A stretch of 29,408 nucleotides of DNA from Nitrospirae bacterium CG1_02_44_142 (GTDB taxonomy: Bacteria; Nitrospirota; Thermodesulfovibrionia; Thermodesulfovibrionales; UBA1546), in NCBI GenBank assembly GCA_001871685.1, contig MNVK01000061.1:1-29408 (forward strand). Reading direction: 5' to 3'. Every line of letters begins with the position of its first letter. Positions within the stretch are counted from its first letter, which is position 1. A program made the position numbers and the translations under genes. Positions 15,839 through 22,922 of the stretch are shown here, in pieces. The notes under the pieces are model-generated. The model did not search any database. It saw only the letters and a list, made by a program, of their open reading frames with translations, and had not been told where the DNA came from.

Positions 15839-17584
15839 AACCCTAACACTGTCAACTTTGATTCGCCTGAAGACAGGGAGATTTACAGACACAGCGCATC
15901 CCATATCATGGCGCACGCGGTAAAGGAGCTCTTTCCTGCTGTAAAACTGGCAATAGGCCCTGCAACAAAAGAAGGTTTTTACTACGATTTTGATATGGAC
16001 CGGCCGTTTATGCCGGAAGACCTGGGTTTGATAGAAAATAAGATGAAAGAGATAATAAAAAAGAACAGCCCGTTTGTAAGAAAAACTCTACCGAGAAAAG
16101 ATGCAATAGAATTATTTAAAAAAATGGGCGAGGATTACAAGGTAAAGATTCTCTCCGGGATTGCAGATGATGAGGTATCGGTATATGAAGAGGGAGGCTT
16201 TGTTGACCTTTGCAGAGGCCCTCACATTCCTGCATCAGGCTTTATTAAGGCGTTCAAACTCCTCAGCATTGCAGGCGCATACTGGCGCGGAAATGAAAAA
16301 AATAAGATGCTCCAGCGGATTTACGGAACAGCCTTTGATAACGAAAAAAACTTAAAGGATTATCTCGTTTTTCTTGAAGAGGTCAAAAAAAGAGACCATA
16401 GAAAACTTGGCAAGGAACTGGACCTTTTCAGCATCAGCGAAGAGATTGGCCCGGGCTTAATCCTCTGGCATCCTAACGGAGCCATTATAAGAAAGACCAT
16501 AGAGGATTTCTGGAGGGATGAACATTACAAGGCCGATTATAAAATTCTCTATTCACCGCACATAGCAAAACTCAATCTCTGGAAAAGGAGCGGGCATCTT
16601 GATTTCTACAAAGAGAATATGTATTCACCTATGGAAATAGACGGCATAGAGTATGAACTCAAGCCGATGAACTGCCCCTTCCATATAAATATCTACAAAA
16701 GTTCTCTCAGGAGTTACAGGGAACTGCCGGTCAGGTATGCAGAGCTTGGAACAGTTTACAGATATGAGCGGTCTGGCGTGCTCCACGGGCTTTTGAGAGT
16801 CAGAGGTTTTACACAGGATGACGCGCACATATTCTGCAGGGAAGACCAGATAGAAAGCGAGATATTGAGCATCCTGGATTTTACGCTCTTTATTCTTAAG
16901 ACATTCGGGTTTGATGCGTACGATATTTACCTCTCAACTATGCCTGAGAAATATGTCGGAACGCTTGAAAACTGGGAAAGGTCAACAAACGCCCTAAAAC
17001 ATGCGCTGGAAGAAAAAGGCCTGTCGTACCAGATAGACCCCGGCGAAGGCGTTTTCTACGGTCCAAAAATAGATATAAAGATAAAGGACTCATTGAACAG
17101 GTCCTGGCAGTGCAGCACAATCCAGGTTGATTTTAACAACCCTGAGAGATTTGATGTAACTTACAGAGGAAGCGACGGAAAAGAACATAGGGCTATAATG
17201 ATTCACCGGGCCCTCATGGGGTCGCTTGAAAGGTTTTTCGGAATTCTCATAGAGCATTATTCAGGCGCATTCCCATTATGGCTTGCGCCTGTCCAGATTG
17301 AAATCCTCACAATTGCAGAAAGACATTCCGCTTATGCGCTAAAAATTGCCGATGCCTTAAAGATTAATGGAATCAGGATTGAGACCAATCTTGAAAATGA
17401 AAAAATCGGCCATAAAATCAGAGAAGCCACTATCAGAAAAGTGCCTTATTTGGTTATAATAGGCGACAAAGAGTTAGATGAGAACAAGTTGACGGTAAGA
17501 AAGCGCAGTGGTGAAAACATGGGCTCGTTTACAACAGACAAACTTATACAGATGATAAAGACCGAAATAGAAAGCAAACACTAA
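15836..17584 (+). CDS. thrS: threonyl-tRNA synthetase lacking the TGS domain
   Basis: With the AUU start this is 582 residues. It charges tRNA(Thr) with threonine. The editing domain has H19-x3-H23 and C126-x3-H130 (CRGPH). The catalytic domain has the zinc ligands C280, H331 and H457, exactly 54 below the E. coli numbering (C334, H385, H511). H19/H23 also match E. coli H73/H77 with the same offset. The first residue therefore corresponds to about E. coli residue 55, and the N-terminal TGS domain is absent. The C-terminal anticodon domain is complete. It heads an operon with infC, rpmI, rplT and pheS. Confidence 0.93.
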   Translation: MNPNTVNFDSPEDREIYRHSASHIMAHAVKELFPAVKLAIGPATKEGFYYDFDMDRPFMPEDLGLIENKMKEIIKKNSPFVRKTLPRKDAIELFKKMGEDYKVKILSGIADDEVSVYEEGGFVDLCRGPHIPASGFIKAFKLLSIAGAYWRGNEKNKMLQRIYGTAFDNEKNLKDYLVFLEEVKKRDHRKLGKELDLFSISEEIGPGLILWHPNGAIIRKTIEDFWRDEHYKADYKILYSPHIAKLNLWKRSGHLDFYKENMYSPMEIDGIEYELKPMNCPFHINIYKSSLRSYRELPVRYAELGTVYRYERSGVLHGLLRVRGFTQDDAHIFCREDQIESEILSILDFTLFILKTFGFDAYDIYLSTMPEKYVGTLENWERSTNALKHALEEKGLSYQIDPGEGVFYGPKIDIKIKDSLNRSWQCSTIQVDFNNPERFDVTYRGSDGKEHRAIMIHRALMGSLERFFGILIEHYSGAFPLWLAPVQIEILTIAERHSAYALKIADALKINGIRIETNLENEKIGHKIREATIRKVPYLVIIGDKELDENKLTVRKRSGENMGSFTTDKLIQMIKTEIESKH

Positions 17585-17625
17585 AAATGAATATGCGCAT
17601 AAGGCGTTATGTTTCATAAATAAAA

Positions 17626-17643
17626 ATGGAGGTGAAAGTATAA
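17626..17643 (+). promoter_or_regulatory. infC ribosome site with AUA start and overlapping mini-frame
   Basis: GGAGGTG (17628-17634) lies 5 nt before ATA (17640-17642). No ATG, GTG or TTG in the infC frame precedes it nearby. An ATG at 17626 in another frame opens a five-codon frame that covers the Shine-Dalgarno and stops at a TAA (17641-17643) overlapping the ATA. Confidence 0.75.
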
Positions 17644-18140
17644 GCAAACACATAAGGGTAAACGAACAGATAAGGGCTAAGGAAGTCAGACTTATCGACG
17701 GTGACGGGGCACAGGTGGGCATTGTTTCTATAAGAGAGGCATTGGAACTTGCCGACAAAAGAGAACTTGACCTGGTGGAGGTATCGCCTGATGCAAATCC
17801 TCCTGTCTGCAAGCTGCTTGATTTTGGTAAATACAAATACCAGATTAGCAAAAAGCAGGCTCCGAGCAAAAAGATTGACATAAAAGAGATAAAGGTAAGA
17901 CCTCACATAGGCGCACATGACCTGGAGTTGAAGGTAAGGAATATGAGACGTTTTCTGGATGAAGGACATAAGGCTAAGGTAATGATGTTCTTCAGGGGAA
18001 GAGAGATGGCAAGGCCGGAGCTTGGACTGATGGTTTTTGAAAAAATGATAGAGATGCTGACCGGCAAGTTCAATATAGAGTTGAAGCCAAAACTTGAAGG
18101 CAATCACATTACCATGGTGATTGGACCGAGCAGTAAATAA
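17640..18140 (+). CDS. infC: translation initiation factor IF-3, AUA start
   Basis: The full protein is 166 residues and begins (M)SKHIRVNEQIRAKEVRLIDGDG, the conserved IF3 N-terminus. The linker and C-terminal domain follow, with KEIKVRPHIGAHDLELK and AKVMMFFRGREMAR. The first ATG-, GTG- or TTG-type start in frame comes well inside this N-terminal domain, so translation must begin at the AUA at 17640. IF3 rejects non-AUG starts, and E. coli infC uses AUU for autocontrol; AUA here fits the same logic. The gene lies 55 nt after thrS and is followed by rpmI and rplT, the usual order. Confidence 0.95.
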   Translation: MSKHIRVNEQIRAKEVRLIDGDGAQVGIVSIREALELADKRELDLVEVSPDANPPVCKLLDFGKYKYQISKKQAPSKKIDIKEIKVRPHIGAHDLELKVRNMRRFLDEGHKAKVMMFFRGREMARPELGLMVFEKMIEMLTGKFNIELKPKLEGNHITMVIGPSSK

Positions 18141-18144
18141 AAAT

Positions 18145-18197
18145 CGTTATAGCGTTTATTGCGTTATGGCGCTATAACGCTTCACGCTCAACGCTAA
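18145..18197. repeat. 7-nt-period inverted repeat, ACGCT family, copy B
   Basis: CGTTATAGCG (18145-18154) pairs perfectly with CGCTATAACG (18170-18179). It is followed by tandem heptads ACGCTTC, ACGCTCA and ACGCTAA (18177-18197). It lies between infC and rpmI. The vocabulary resembles that of the thiE copies at 28256-28290 and 28588-28614. Confidence 0.65.
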
Positions 18198-18213
18198 AAG
18201 CAGGAGGATTAAT

Positions 18214-18411
18214 ATGCCAAAGATTAAAACGCATAGAGGGGCGGCAAAGAGATTTAAGATTACAGGCACAGGGAAAATAAAGAGGAGCAAGGCTTATAAG
18301 AGTCACATTCTTACAGGCAAACCCTCAAAAAGAACAAGAAAGCTGAGAACTGCGACTCTCGTTTCAAAAGCAGAACACAGCAACATAAAAAAACTTTTAC
18401 CATATATGTAA
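18214..18411 (+). CDS. rpmI: 50S ribosomal protein L35
   Basis: A 65-residue, strongly basic protein with the L35 pattern PKIKTHRGAAKRFKITGTGKI and KSHILTGKPSKRTRKLR. Length is typical. AGGAGG lies 6 nt before the ATG. It sits between infC and rplT as in most bacteria. Intergenic heptad repeats flank it on both sides. Confidence 0.97.
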   Translation: MPKIKTHRGAAKRFKITGTGKIKRSKAYKSHILTGKPSKRTRKLRTATLVSKAEHSNIKKLLPYM

Positions 18412-18412
18412 A

Positions 18413-18494
18413 ACAGTGAACAGTGTCAGTTATCAGTAAGTAAAATCACTAAAGACAAAGTCATTTACTGACACCGACACTAATCACTGACACT
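18413..18494. repeat. 7-nt-period inverted repeat, GTGTCAG family, copy C
   Basis: AGTGTCAGT (18422-18430) pairs with ACTGACACT (18486-18494). CAGTAAGTAAA pairs imperfectly with TTTACTG inside. Heptads ACAGTGA, ACAGTGT and CAGTTAT open the left arm. The right arm, read inverse, contains GTGTCAGTGATTAGTGTCGG, which is almost the sequence in copy A. It fills the rpmI-rplT gap. Confidence 0.7.
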
Positions 18495-18519
18495 ATATTG
18501 TTGATTTGAGGAGGAATAG

Positions 18520-18879
18520 ATGCCAAGGGCTAAAGGTGGATTTAAAACAAGAAGGAGAAGAAAGAAGGTTCTTGAACAGGCAAAGGGCTATTACAGCTCA
18601 AAGAGCCGCCTATTCAGGATAGCAACAGAAGCAGTTGACAAGGCGCTTCAGTATGCTTACAGGGACCGCAAAAGAAACAAGCGTGAGTTCAGGGCTCTCT
18701 GGATTATAAGAATCAATGCGGCTGTCAGGACGGCAGGATTGACTTACAATCAATTTATAGCAGGGCTTAAAAAGGCAAAGATTGCTTTAAATAGGAAAGC
18801 ATTGGCTGATATGGCTTACAATGATCCAAAGACATTCAGCGAACTCACAGAATCAGTTAAGAAAAAACTTGCTGCATAA
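18520..18879 (+). CDS. rplT: 50S ribosomal protein L20
   Basis: A 119-residue basic protein with the L20 hallmarks: an N-terminal PRAKGGFKTRRRRKKVLEQA, YRDRKRNKREFRALWIIRIN and LTYNQFIAGLKKAKI. It is an early-assembly protein and in E. coli and B. subtilis also a repressor of its own operon. GAGGAGG lies 6 nt before the ATG. The gap to rpmI is filled by heptad repeat copy C. Confidence 0.97.
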   Translation: MPRAKGGFKTRRRRKKVLEQAKGYYSSKSRLFRIATEAVDKALQYAYRDRKRNKREFRALWIIRINAAVRTAGLTYNQFIAGLKKAKIALNRKALADMAYNDPKTFSELTESVKKKLAA

Positions 18880-18893
18880 AAAGTTACCGGTTT

Positions 18894-18938
18894 CAGTGCT
18901 TAGTGTCTATAAACTGACACTGGCGCTGACACCGACAC
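18894..18938. repeat. 7-nt-period inverted repeat, GTGTCAG family, copy D
   Basis: AGTGTC (18902-18907) pairs with GACACT (18916-18921), with an imperfect extension CAGTGC/GGCGCTG. CTGACACTGG and CTGACACCGACAC repeat the words of copies A and C. It ends only about 6 nt before the pheS ATG, so it occupies the place where a Shine-Dalgarno should be. Confidence 0.6.
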
Positions 18939-18944
18939 AAAACT

Positions 18945-19958
18945 ATGATTGACAGCGGTTCTATCAAAAAGACATTTCTTGATGAATTAAAAGCAGCCGC
19001 ATCTCTATCGGAGCTTCAGCAGGTGCGGATTAAATACATTGGGAAAAAGGGGCTGCTGACCGCTCAGCTTAAAAGCCTTTCTGCGATGCCAGCCGAAGAA
19101 AAACGGTCTTTTGGAAAAGCGGTAAATGAGCTTAAGGGACTCGTTGAGAGCGAGCTCGCCTCAAAAGAGTCTGCTTTAGGCAATGCAGACCTTAAAAAGA
19201 GGCTTGAATCAGAGGCGATAGATGTAACTCTTCAGGGTAAATATACACCTGTAGGCAGAGAACACCCGATAAATAAAGTTCTGCGGGAGATTGAAGATAT
19301 TTTTGTTGCAATGGGTTTCGGCATTGAAGACGGCCCACAGGTTGAACTTGATTACTATAATTTTGAGGCATTGAACATGCCGAGGGACCATCCGGCTCGT
19401 GATATGCAGGATACCTTCTATATTACAGACGATGTAATACTGAGGACTCACACATCTCCTGTCCAGATAAGAGTAATGGAAAAAAAGAAACCGCCCATGA
19501 GATTCATTGCGCCGGGCAAGGTTTACAGGTGCGACGCTGATATTTCCCATACGCCTATGTTTCATCAGGTTGAGGGACTGATGGTTGATGCAGATATCTC
19601 TTTCAGCGGCCTCAAGGGCGTGCTTGAGACATTTATCCACAGGATGTTCAGCCCTGAGACTCCAGTTCGGTTCAGGCCAAGTTTTTTCCCCTTCACAGAA
19701 CCTTCAGCAGAGGTTGATATCGGCTGCATATTCTGCAAAGGCATGGGCTGTAAGGTATGCAAAGGAACAGGATGGCTTGAGATACTCGGCGCCGGCATGG
19801 TAAACCCGCGAGTCTTTGAGATGGTCGGATATAATCCTGAAATATATACCGGCTTCGCATTCGGCATGGGCGTTGAAAGGATAACCATGCTCAAGTATGG
19901 GATTGACGATATCAGGCTGTTTTTTGAAAACGATATACGCTTTCTAAGGCAGTTCTAA
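18945..19958 (+). CDS. pheS: phenylalanyl-tRNA synthetase alpha subunit
   Basis: A 337-residue class II synthetase subunit. The N-terminal coiled coil (about 1-90) is followed by the catalytic domain with DFYITDDVILRTHTSPVQ, motif 2 FHQVEGLMVD and motif 3 FGMGVERITMLKYGIDDIR. A cysteine-rich insert CIFCKGMGCKVCKGTGW is normal in many bacteria. No Shine-Dalgarno precedes the ATG, because the heptad repeat copy D lies there, so initiation may depend on coupling to rplT. pheT is not downstream: a terminator follows, and the next genes are convergent. The beta subunit must be elsewhere. Confidence 0.95.
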   Translation: MIDSGSIKKTFLDELKAAASLSELQQVRIKYIGKKGLLTAQLKSLSAMPAEEKRSFGKAVNELKGLVESELASKESALGNADLKKRLESEAIDVTLQGKYTPVGREHPINKVLREIEDIFVAMGFGIEDGPQVELDYYNFEALNMPRDHPARDMQDTFYITDDVILRTHTSPVQIRVMEKKKPPMRFIAPGKVYRCDADISHTPMFHQVEGLMVDADISFSGLKGVLETFIHRMFSPETPVRFRPSFFPFTEPSAEVDIGCIFCKGMGCKVCKGTGWLEILGAGMVNPRVFEMVGYNPEIYTGFAFGMGVERITMLKYGIDDIRLFFENDIRFLRQF

Positions 19959-20012
19959 GAAAGGTTTTAATTCACCTCTGCCGCACAATCACCCTCAGCT
20001 GCACACCAAAAA

Positions 20013-20050
20013 AAAAGGCAGTGAAAGCTATTATACTTTCACTGCCTTTT
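20013..20050. terminator. bidirectional terminator between pheS and dsrABD
   Basis: A perfect 15-bp stem (20013-20027 with 20036-20050) with an 8-nt loop. The arms begin with A4 and end in T4, so it can stop transcription from both sides. It lies 54 nt after pheS. Confidence 0.92.
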
Positions 20051-20061
20051 AAAAATAAGTT

Positions 20062-20127
20062 AAGTAAACCTGTGAATTTACCCCATTAGAAATAATGCCC
20101 CGCTGGAATTTCTAACGGGGTTTACTT
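20062..20127. repeat. nested inverted repeats at the end of dsrD
   Basis: The outer arms AAGTAAACC/GGTTTACTT (20062-20070 with 20119-20127) are perfect. The inner arms (20081-20093 with 20108-20120) match at 12 of 13 positions around CCCC/GGGG. The right arms overlap the dsrD stop codon. Possibly a second terminator of the dsrABD operon on the minus strand, though no long T-tract follows. Confidence 0.5.
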
Positions 20128-20370
20128 TATAAGTCCTTTTTCTCTGAGATACTCTTCGCTCGGTATCTCAACCGAACTTGCGCCTCCGCCGTATGAATAC
20201 ATAAGCTTTCCTACGTCTATCATTTCCCTCATTGCCTTCTTGACCTCTTCAGGAGTGAGTCCCTGTTCTGCTGAAACGCCTTTTATTATATCCTTTTCTT
20301 TCAGTTTCTTCTTGCCCTTTGCAGCCTCTACAAACGCATAAATCTTATCTTTTAATTCATTTATGTCCAT
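20122..20370 (-). CDS. dsrD: DsrD, allosteric activator of DsrAB
   Basis: An 82-residue winged-helix protein: MDINELKDKIYAFVEAAKGKKKLKEKDI at the start and then TPEEVKKAMREMIDVGKLMYSYGGGASSVEIP. Length and sequence match DsrD. DsrD has been shown in later work to raise the sulfite reductase activity of DsrAB and is found mainly in organisms that use the enzyme reductively. It is third in the dsrABD operon, 77 nt after dsrB; that gap holds a heptad inverted repeat. GGGGGTAGGAA lies before the ATG. Confidence 0.93.
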   Translation of the reverse strand: MDINELKDKIYAFVEAAKGKKKLKEKDIIKGVSAEQGLTPEEVKKAMREMIDVGKLMYSYGGGASSVEIPSEEYLREKGLIK

Positions 20371-20387
20371 TTCCTACCCCCTTTTTT

Positions 20388-20440
20388 ATTAGGGATTAGG
20401 GTTTGGGATTTAGCGCTTTTACTAACCCCTAACCCCTAAT
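20388..20440. repeat. 7-nt-period inverted repeat, TTAGGG type, between dsrB and dsrD
   Basis: Tandem ATTAGGG, ATTAGGG and TTTGGGA (20388-20408) face tandem TAACCCC, TAACCCC, TAAT (20423-20440). ATTAGGG (20388-20394) pairs perfectly with CCCTAAT (20434-20440), and the next heptad pairs with one G-U. The words resemble telomere repeats, but the short inverted form is a hairpin within an operon. Confidence 0.7.
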
Positions 20441-20447
20441 TATTATG

Positions 20448-21518
20448 TTACCACTTAAATGTTGATGCTGTCCTCATTGTGTCGCGCATGAAAGTGAAGT
20501 CGTCTATTGACTGGAATGTAAAGTCAATGCCTGTAAGGGAGAAGAATCTCTCCCAGCCGATTCTTTCTATCCACTCTCCAACCCTCTCATGCTTCTTAGC
20601 GTTCTTTGCATACACATCAACAATATGTTTCACTGCTGCAACAACCTTCGGCCATCTCGGAGGCTCGTTTGAGATATAAGGTATTACGAGCTTTGAGAAC
20701 TTAGGGTTTGACCTGAGGCTGCTTACCTTCCCTCCGACAACGATTGCTACTCCGTCGCGCTCCGGATTCTTGATGCTGATTGGCGGACATACCGTGAAAC
20801 AGTTGCCGCAATACATACATTTATCAGGATTAATCTTTACGCTCTTCTTTGCCGGGTCGGGGCTTATTGCACGGGTCGGACAAGCTCCAATGACAGTAGG
20901 CATTTCGCACATGTTCTTAAAGTTATCGTGGTTAATCTCAGGCATCTTTGTATGGACCGCAACAATCGCTATGTCAGAGCAGTGAACAGCTCCGCACATA
21001 TTGACGCAGCAGGCCACTGCAAGCCGGACCTTGTTAGGAAGCTCTTTTGTCGTAAAATAATCATGGAGTTCATCCATCATGGATTTAACAAGACCGGATG
21101 CATCCGTACATGCACTGTGGCAGTGAACCCATCCCTGCGTATGCACCACATTGCTTATCATTGGGCCTATACCGCCGACAGTCCTTTTCTGGTCCTTTAA
21201 TTCCTTCATTAAAGGAGCAACTTTCTTTTCATCGGAAACAAGAAACTCCACATTGTTTCTTGAAGTGAATCTGAGATAGCCGTCACAGTATTTTTCAGCA
21301 AGAGCGCATATCTCCCGTATGGTGTCTGTAGATAAAATCCTCGGGGACGCCATCCTTACTGTCCAGAGCTTATCTCCGCTCTCCGCAACATGAACCATGC
21401 TTCCCGGAGTCAACACCTCATGGTATTTCCAATCGCCATAATTCTTCTGAATTACAGGCGGCAAGAACTGCTTATAATGAGGCGGTCCTATGTCTGTTTT
21501 TCTCTGAGGCAATGCCAT
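20448..21518 (-). CDS. dsrB: DsrB, dissimilatory sulfite reductase beta subunit
   Basis: A 356-residue subunit of the siroheme sulfite reductase. The cluster/siroheme cysteines are C133 (in WVHCHSAC), then C170, C171 and C175 in ACCVNMCGAVHC, with the same 37-residue spacing as in Desulfovibrio DsrB. The ferredoxin insert has C213 followed by C234, C237 and C240 (CMYCGNCFTVCPP). With DsrA it forms the alpha2beta2 enzyme that reduces sulfite, delivering the sulfur to DsrC. GGAGG lies before the ATG, 30 nt after dsrA. Nothing is truncated. Confidence 0.97.
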   Translation of the reverse strand: MALPQRKTDIGPPHYKQFLPPVIQKNYGDWKYHEVLTPGSMVHVAESGDKLWTVRMASPRILSTDTIREICALAEKYCDGYLRFTSRNNVEFLVSDEKKVAPLMKELKDQKRTVGGIGPMISNVVHTQGWVHCHSACTDASGLVKSMMDELHDYFTTKELPNKVRLAVACCVNMCGAVHCSDIAIVAVHTKMPEINHDNFKNMCEMPTVIGACPTRAISPDPAKKSVKINPDKCMYCGNCFTVCPPISIKNPERDGVAIVVGGKVSSLRSNPKFSKLVIPYISNEPPRWPKVVAAVKHIVDVYAKNAKKHERVGEWIERIGWERFFSLTGIDFTFQSIDDFTFMRDTMRTASTFKW

Positions 21519-21548
21519 TTTAAATTTCCTCCTTCTTAATTTAAATAT

Positions 21549-22775
21549 TTAAAATTTATATTTTCCTGTCTTCTTTTCTTCCGCTTCTTTTGCCTTAAAC
21601 CTTGCAATATCTTCATCAGTGTAGAAGATGAATGGGTCTTTTCTCGGCTCTCTAATCTGCTGCGGCTGAGGCGGCACACCGATGGCCTCAAGGAATGACC
21701 TCATCCCCTTTGCCTCTATGACCTCTCCAATCCTTTCCCTCGGCTTTGCATTGTCATCCCACCACTCCCAGCACTTGCGGACAAATGCTTTGAATTCAGT
21801 GTATGGGGGCTCCATCTTCATAAAGGGGACAATAACCCAGGAAAGCAGTGAGCCTACAACAATAGGGGCCTTGCTCCCCATACATATCGTAACTCCTCTC
21901 TCGCCGCTCGGCCTCAAAGCCTTTGTCATCCTCGTTATACAGTGCATACACCTATTGCATTCACTATTATTTATTTTTAACTCCTTGCCGTTATAACTCA
22001 TGCACTTTGTAGGACACATATCCACAATCTCTGCATTTATGTCCATCTTGTTCGCATAGTTTTTGACCTCTTTCTGGTCAATCTTAATATCACCCTTCCA
22101 TGTTCCTATAACAGAAAAATCAGCGCGTGCAGCAGACGCTACACAGTCGCATGCACAGCCTGCAAACTTTATCTTAGATTTATAGGCAAACATCGGCCTG
22201 TGAAGTTCGTCCTGAAATTCCTGCGTAATCTGATAACATGCTTCAAGAGTATTATAATTTGCCCATTCGCAGCGGCCTGGTCCGACGCAGCAGCTCGGGG
22301 TTCTCATGTCTGAACCCGAACCGCCGAGGTCCCAACCGCGTGAAGAATACTCTGCAAAGAGAGGCTCAAGCGCCTCTGTCCTGCAACCCAGGAGTACCAG
22401 GTCGCCTGTTGAACCATGCACATTTGTCAGACCGCTTCCGTATTTATCCCAGATATCGCATATCTCTCTTAATACCTTGCTTGTATAAAACCACCCGCTC
22501 GGCTGATTTAATCTTACCGTGTGGAAATGCGCCACGCCCGGAAATTCTTCGCCGAGTTCTGAATATCTCCCGATAACTCCGCCTCCATATCCGAGGACGC
22601 CGACTATCCCACCGTGCTTCCAGTATCCCTTCTTGGTGCTGTAACATTTCTCAAGATGACCGACGGCGTCATTGGCCATCTCATTTTTCTTGCCGGCTTT
22701 CTTCATCTCAGTGACAAAGCTCGGCCATGGACCTTTTTCAAGATCGTCTAACAACGGCGTATTATACTTCTTCAT
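21549..22775 (-). CDS. dsrA: DsrA, dissimilatory sulfite reductase alpha subunit
   Basis: A 408-residue subunit. Siroheme/[4Fe-4S] cysteines C163-x5-C169 (CVGPGRC) and C207-x3-C211 (GCACDC) are present, and a ferredoxin insert has C254, C273, C276 and C279 (CNRCMHC). I start the gene at the ATG at 22775: AAGGAGG lies 5 nt upstream, while the TTG just before it would be too close. The end of the protein has AEEKKTGKYKF, like other bacterial DsrA. It heads the minus-strand dsrABD operon and carries the shared dsr promoter motif upstream. Confidence 0.97.
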   Translation of the reverse strand: MKKYNTPLLDDLEKGPWPSFVTEMKKAGKKNEMANDAVGHLEKCYSTKKGYWKHGGIVGVLGYGGGVIGRYSELGEEFPGVAHFHTVRLNQPSGWFYTSKVLREICDIWDKYGSGLTNVHGSTGDLVLLGCRTEALEPLFAEYSSRGWDLGGSGSDMRTPSCCVGPGRCEWANYNTLEACYQITQEFQDELHRPMFAYKSKIKFAGCACDCVASAARADFSVIGTWKGDIKIDQKEVKNYANKMDINAEIVDMCPTKCMSYNGKELKINNSECNRCMHCITRMTKALRPSGERGVTICMGSKAPIVVGSLLSWVIVPFMKMEPPYTEFKAFVRKCWEWWDDNAKPRERIGEVIEAKGMRSFLEAIGVPPQPQQIREPRKDPFIFYTDEDIARFKAKEAEEKKTGKYKF

Positions 22776-22837
22776 CAAATCCTCCTTCTTGCGATTTTAT
22801 AGCCTAAATTTTTTAGTAAAAAATGTAAGCTACATAG

Positions 22838-22875
22838 ATTAAAACACCTCTTGCCTAATGGTCAAATAAAAAAAA
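22838..22875 (-). promoter_or_regulatory. dsrA promoter with shared dsr motif
   Basis: On the minus strand T8-ATTTGACC (22875-22860) is identical over 16 nt to the dsrC copy at 7634-7649. TTGACC, a 16-nt spacer and TTTAAT (22843-22838) form a good sigma-70 promoter, with a leader of about 55 nt before dsrA. The T-tract could act as an UP element or regulator site. Confidence 0.6.
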
Positions 22876-22922
22876 TTAATTGTTAAATCATAATTATTTA
22901 TTATATCAAGCTGCCAAGGATA

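Noticed and set aside
20388..20440. Telomere or chromosome end
   Set aside because: Only a few heptads, in inverted arrangement and within an operon; not a terminal array.
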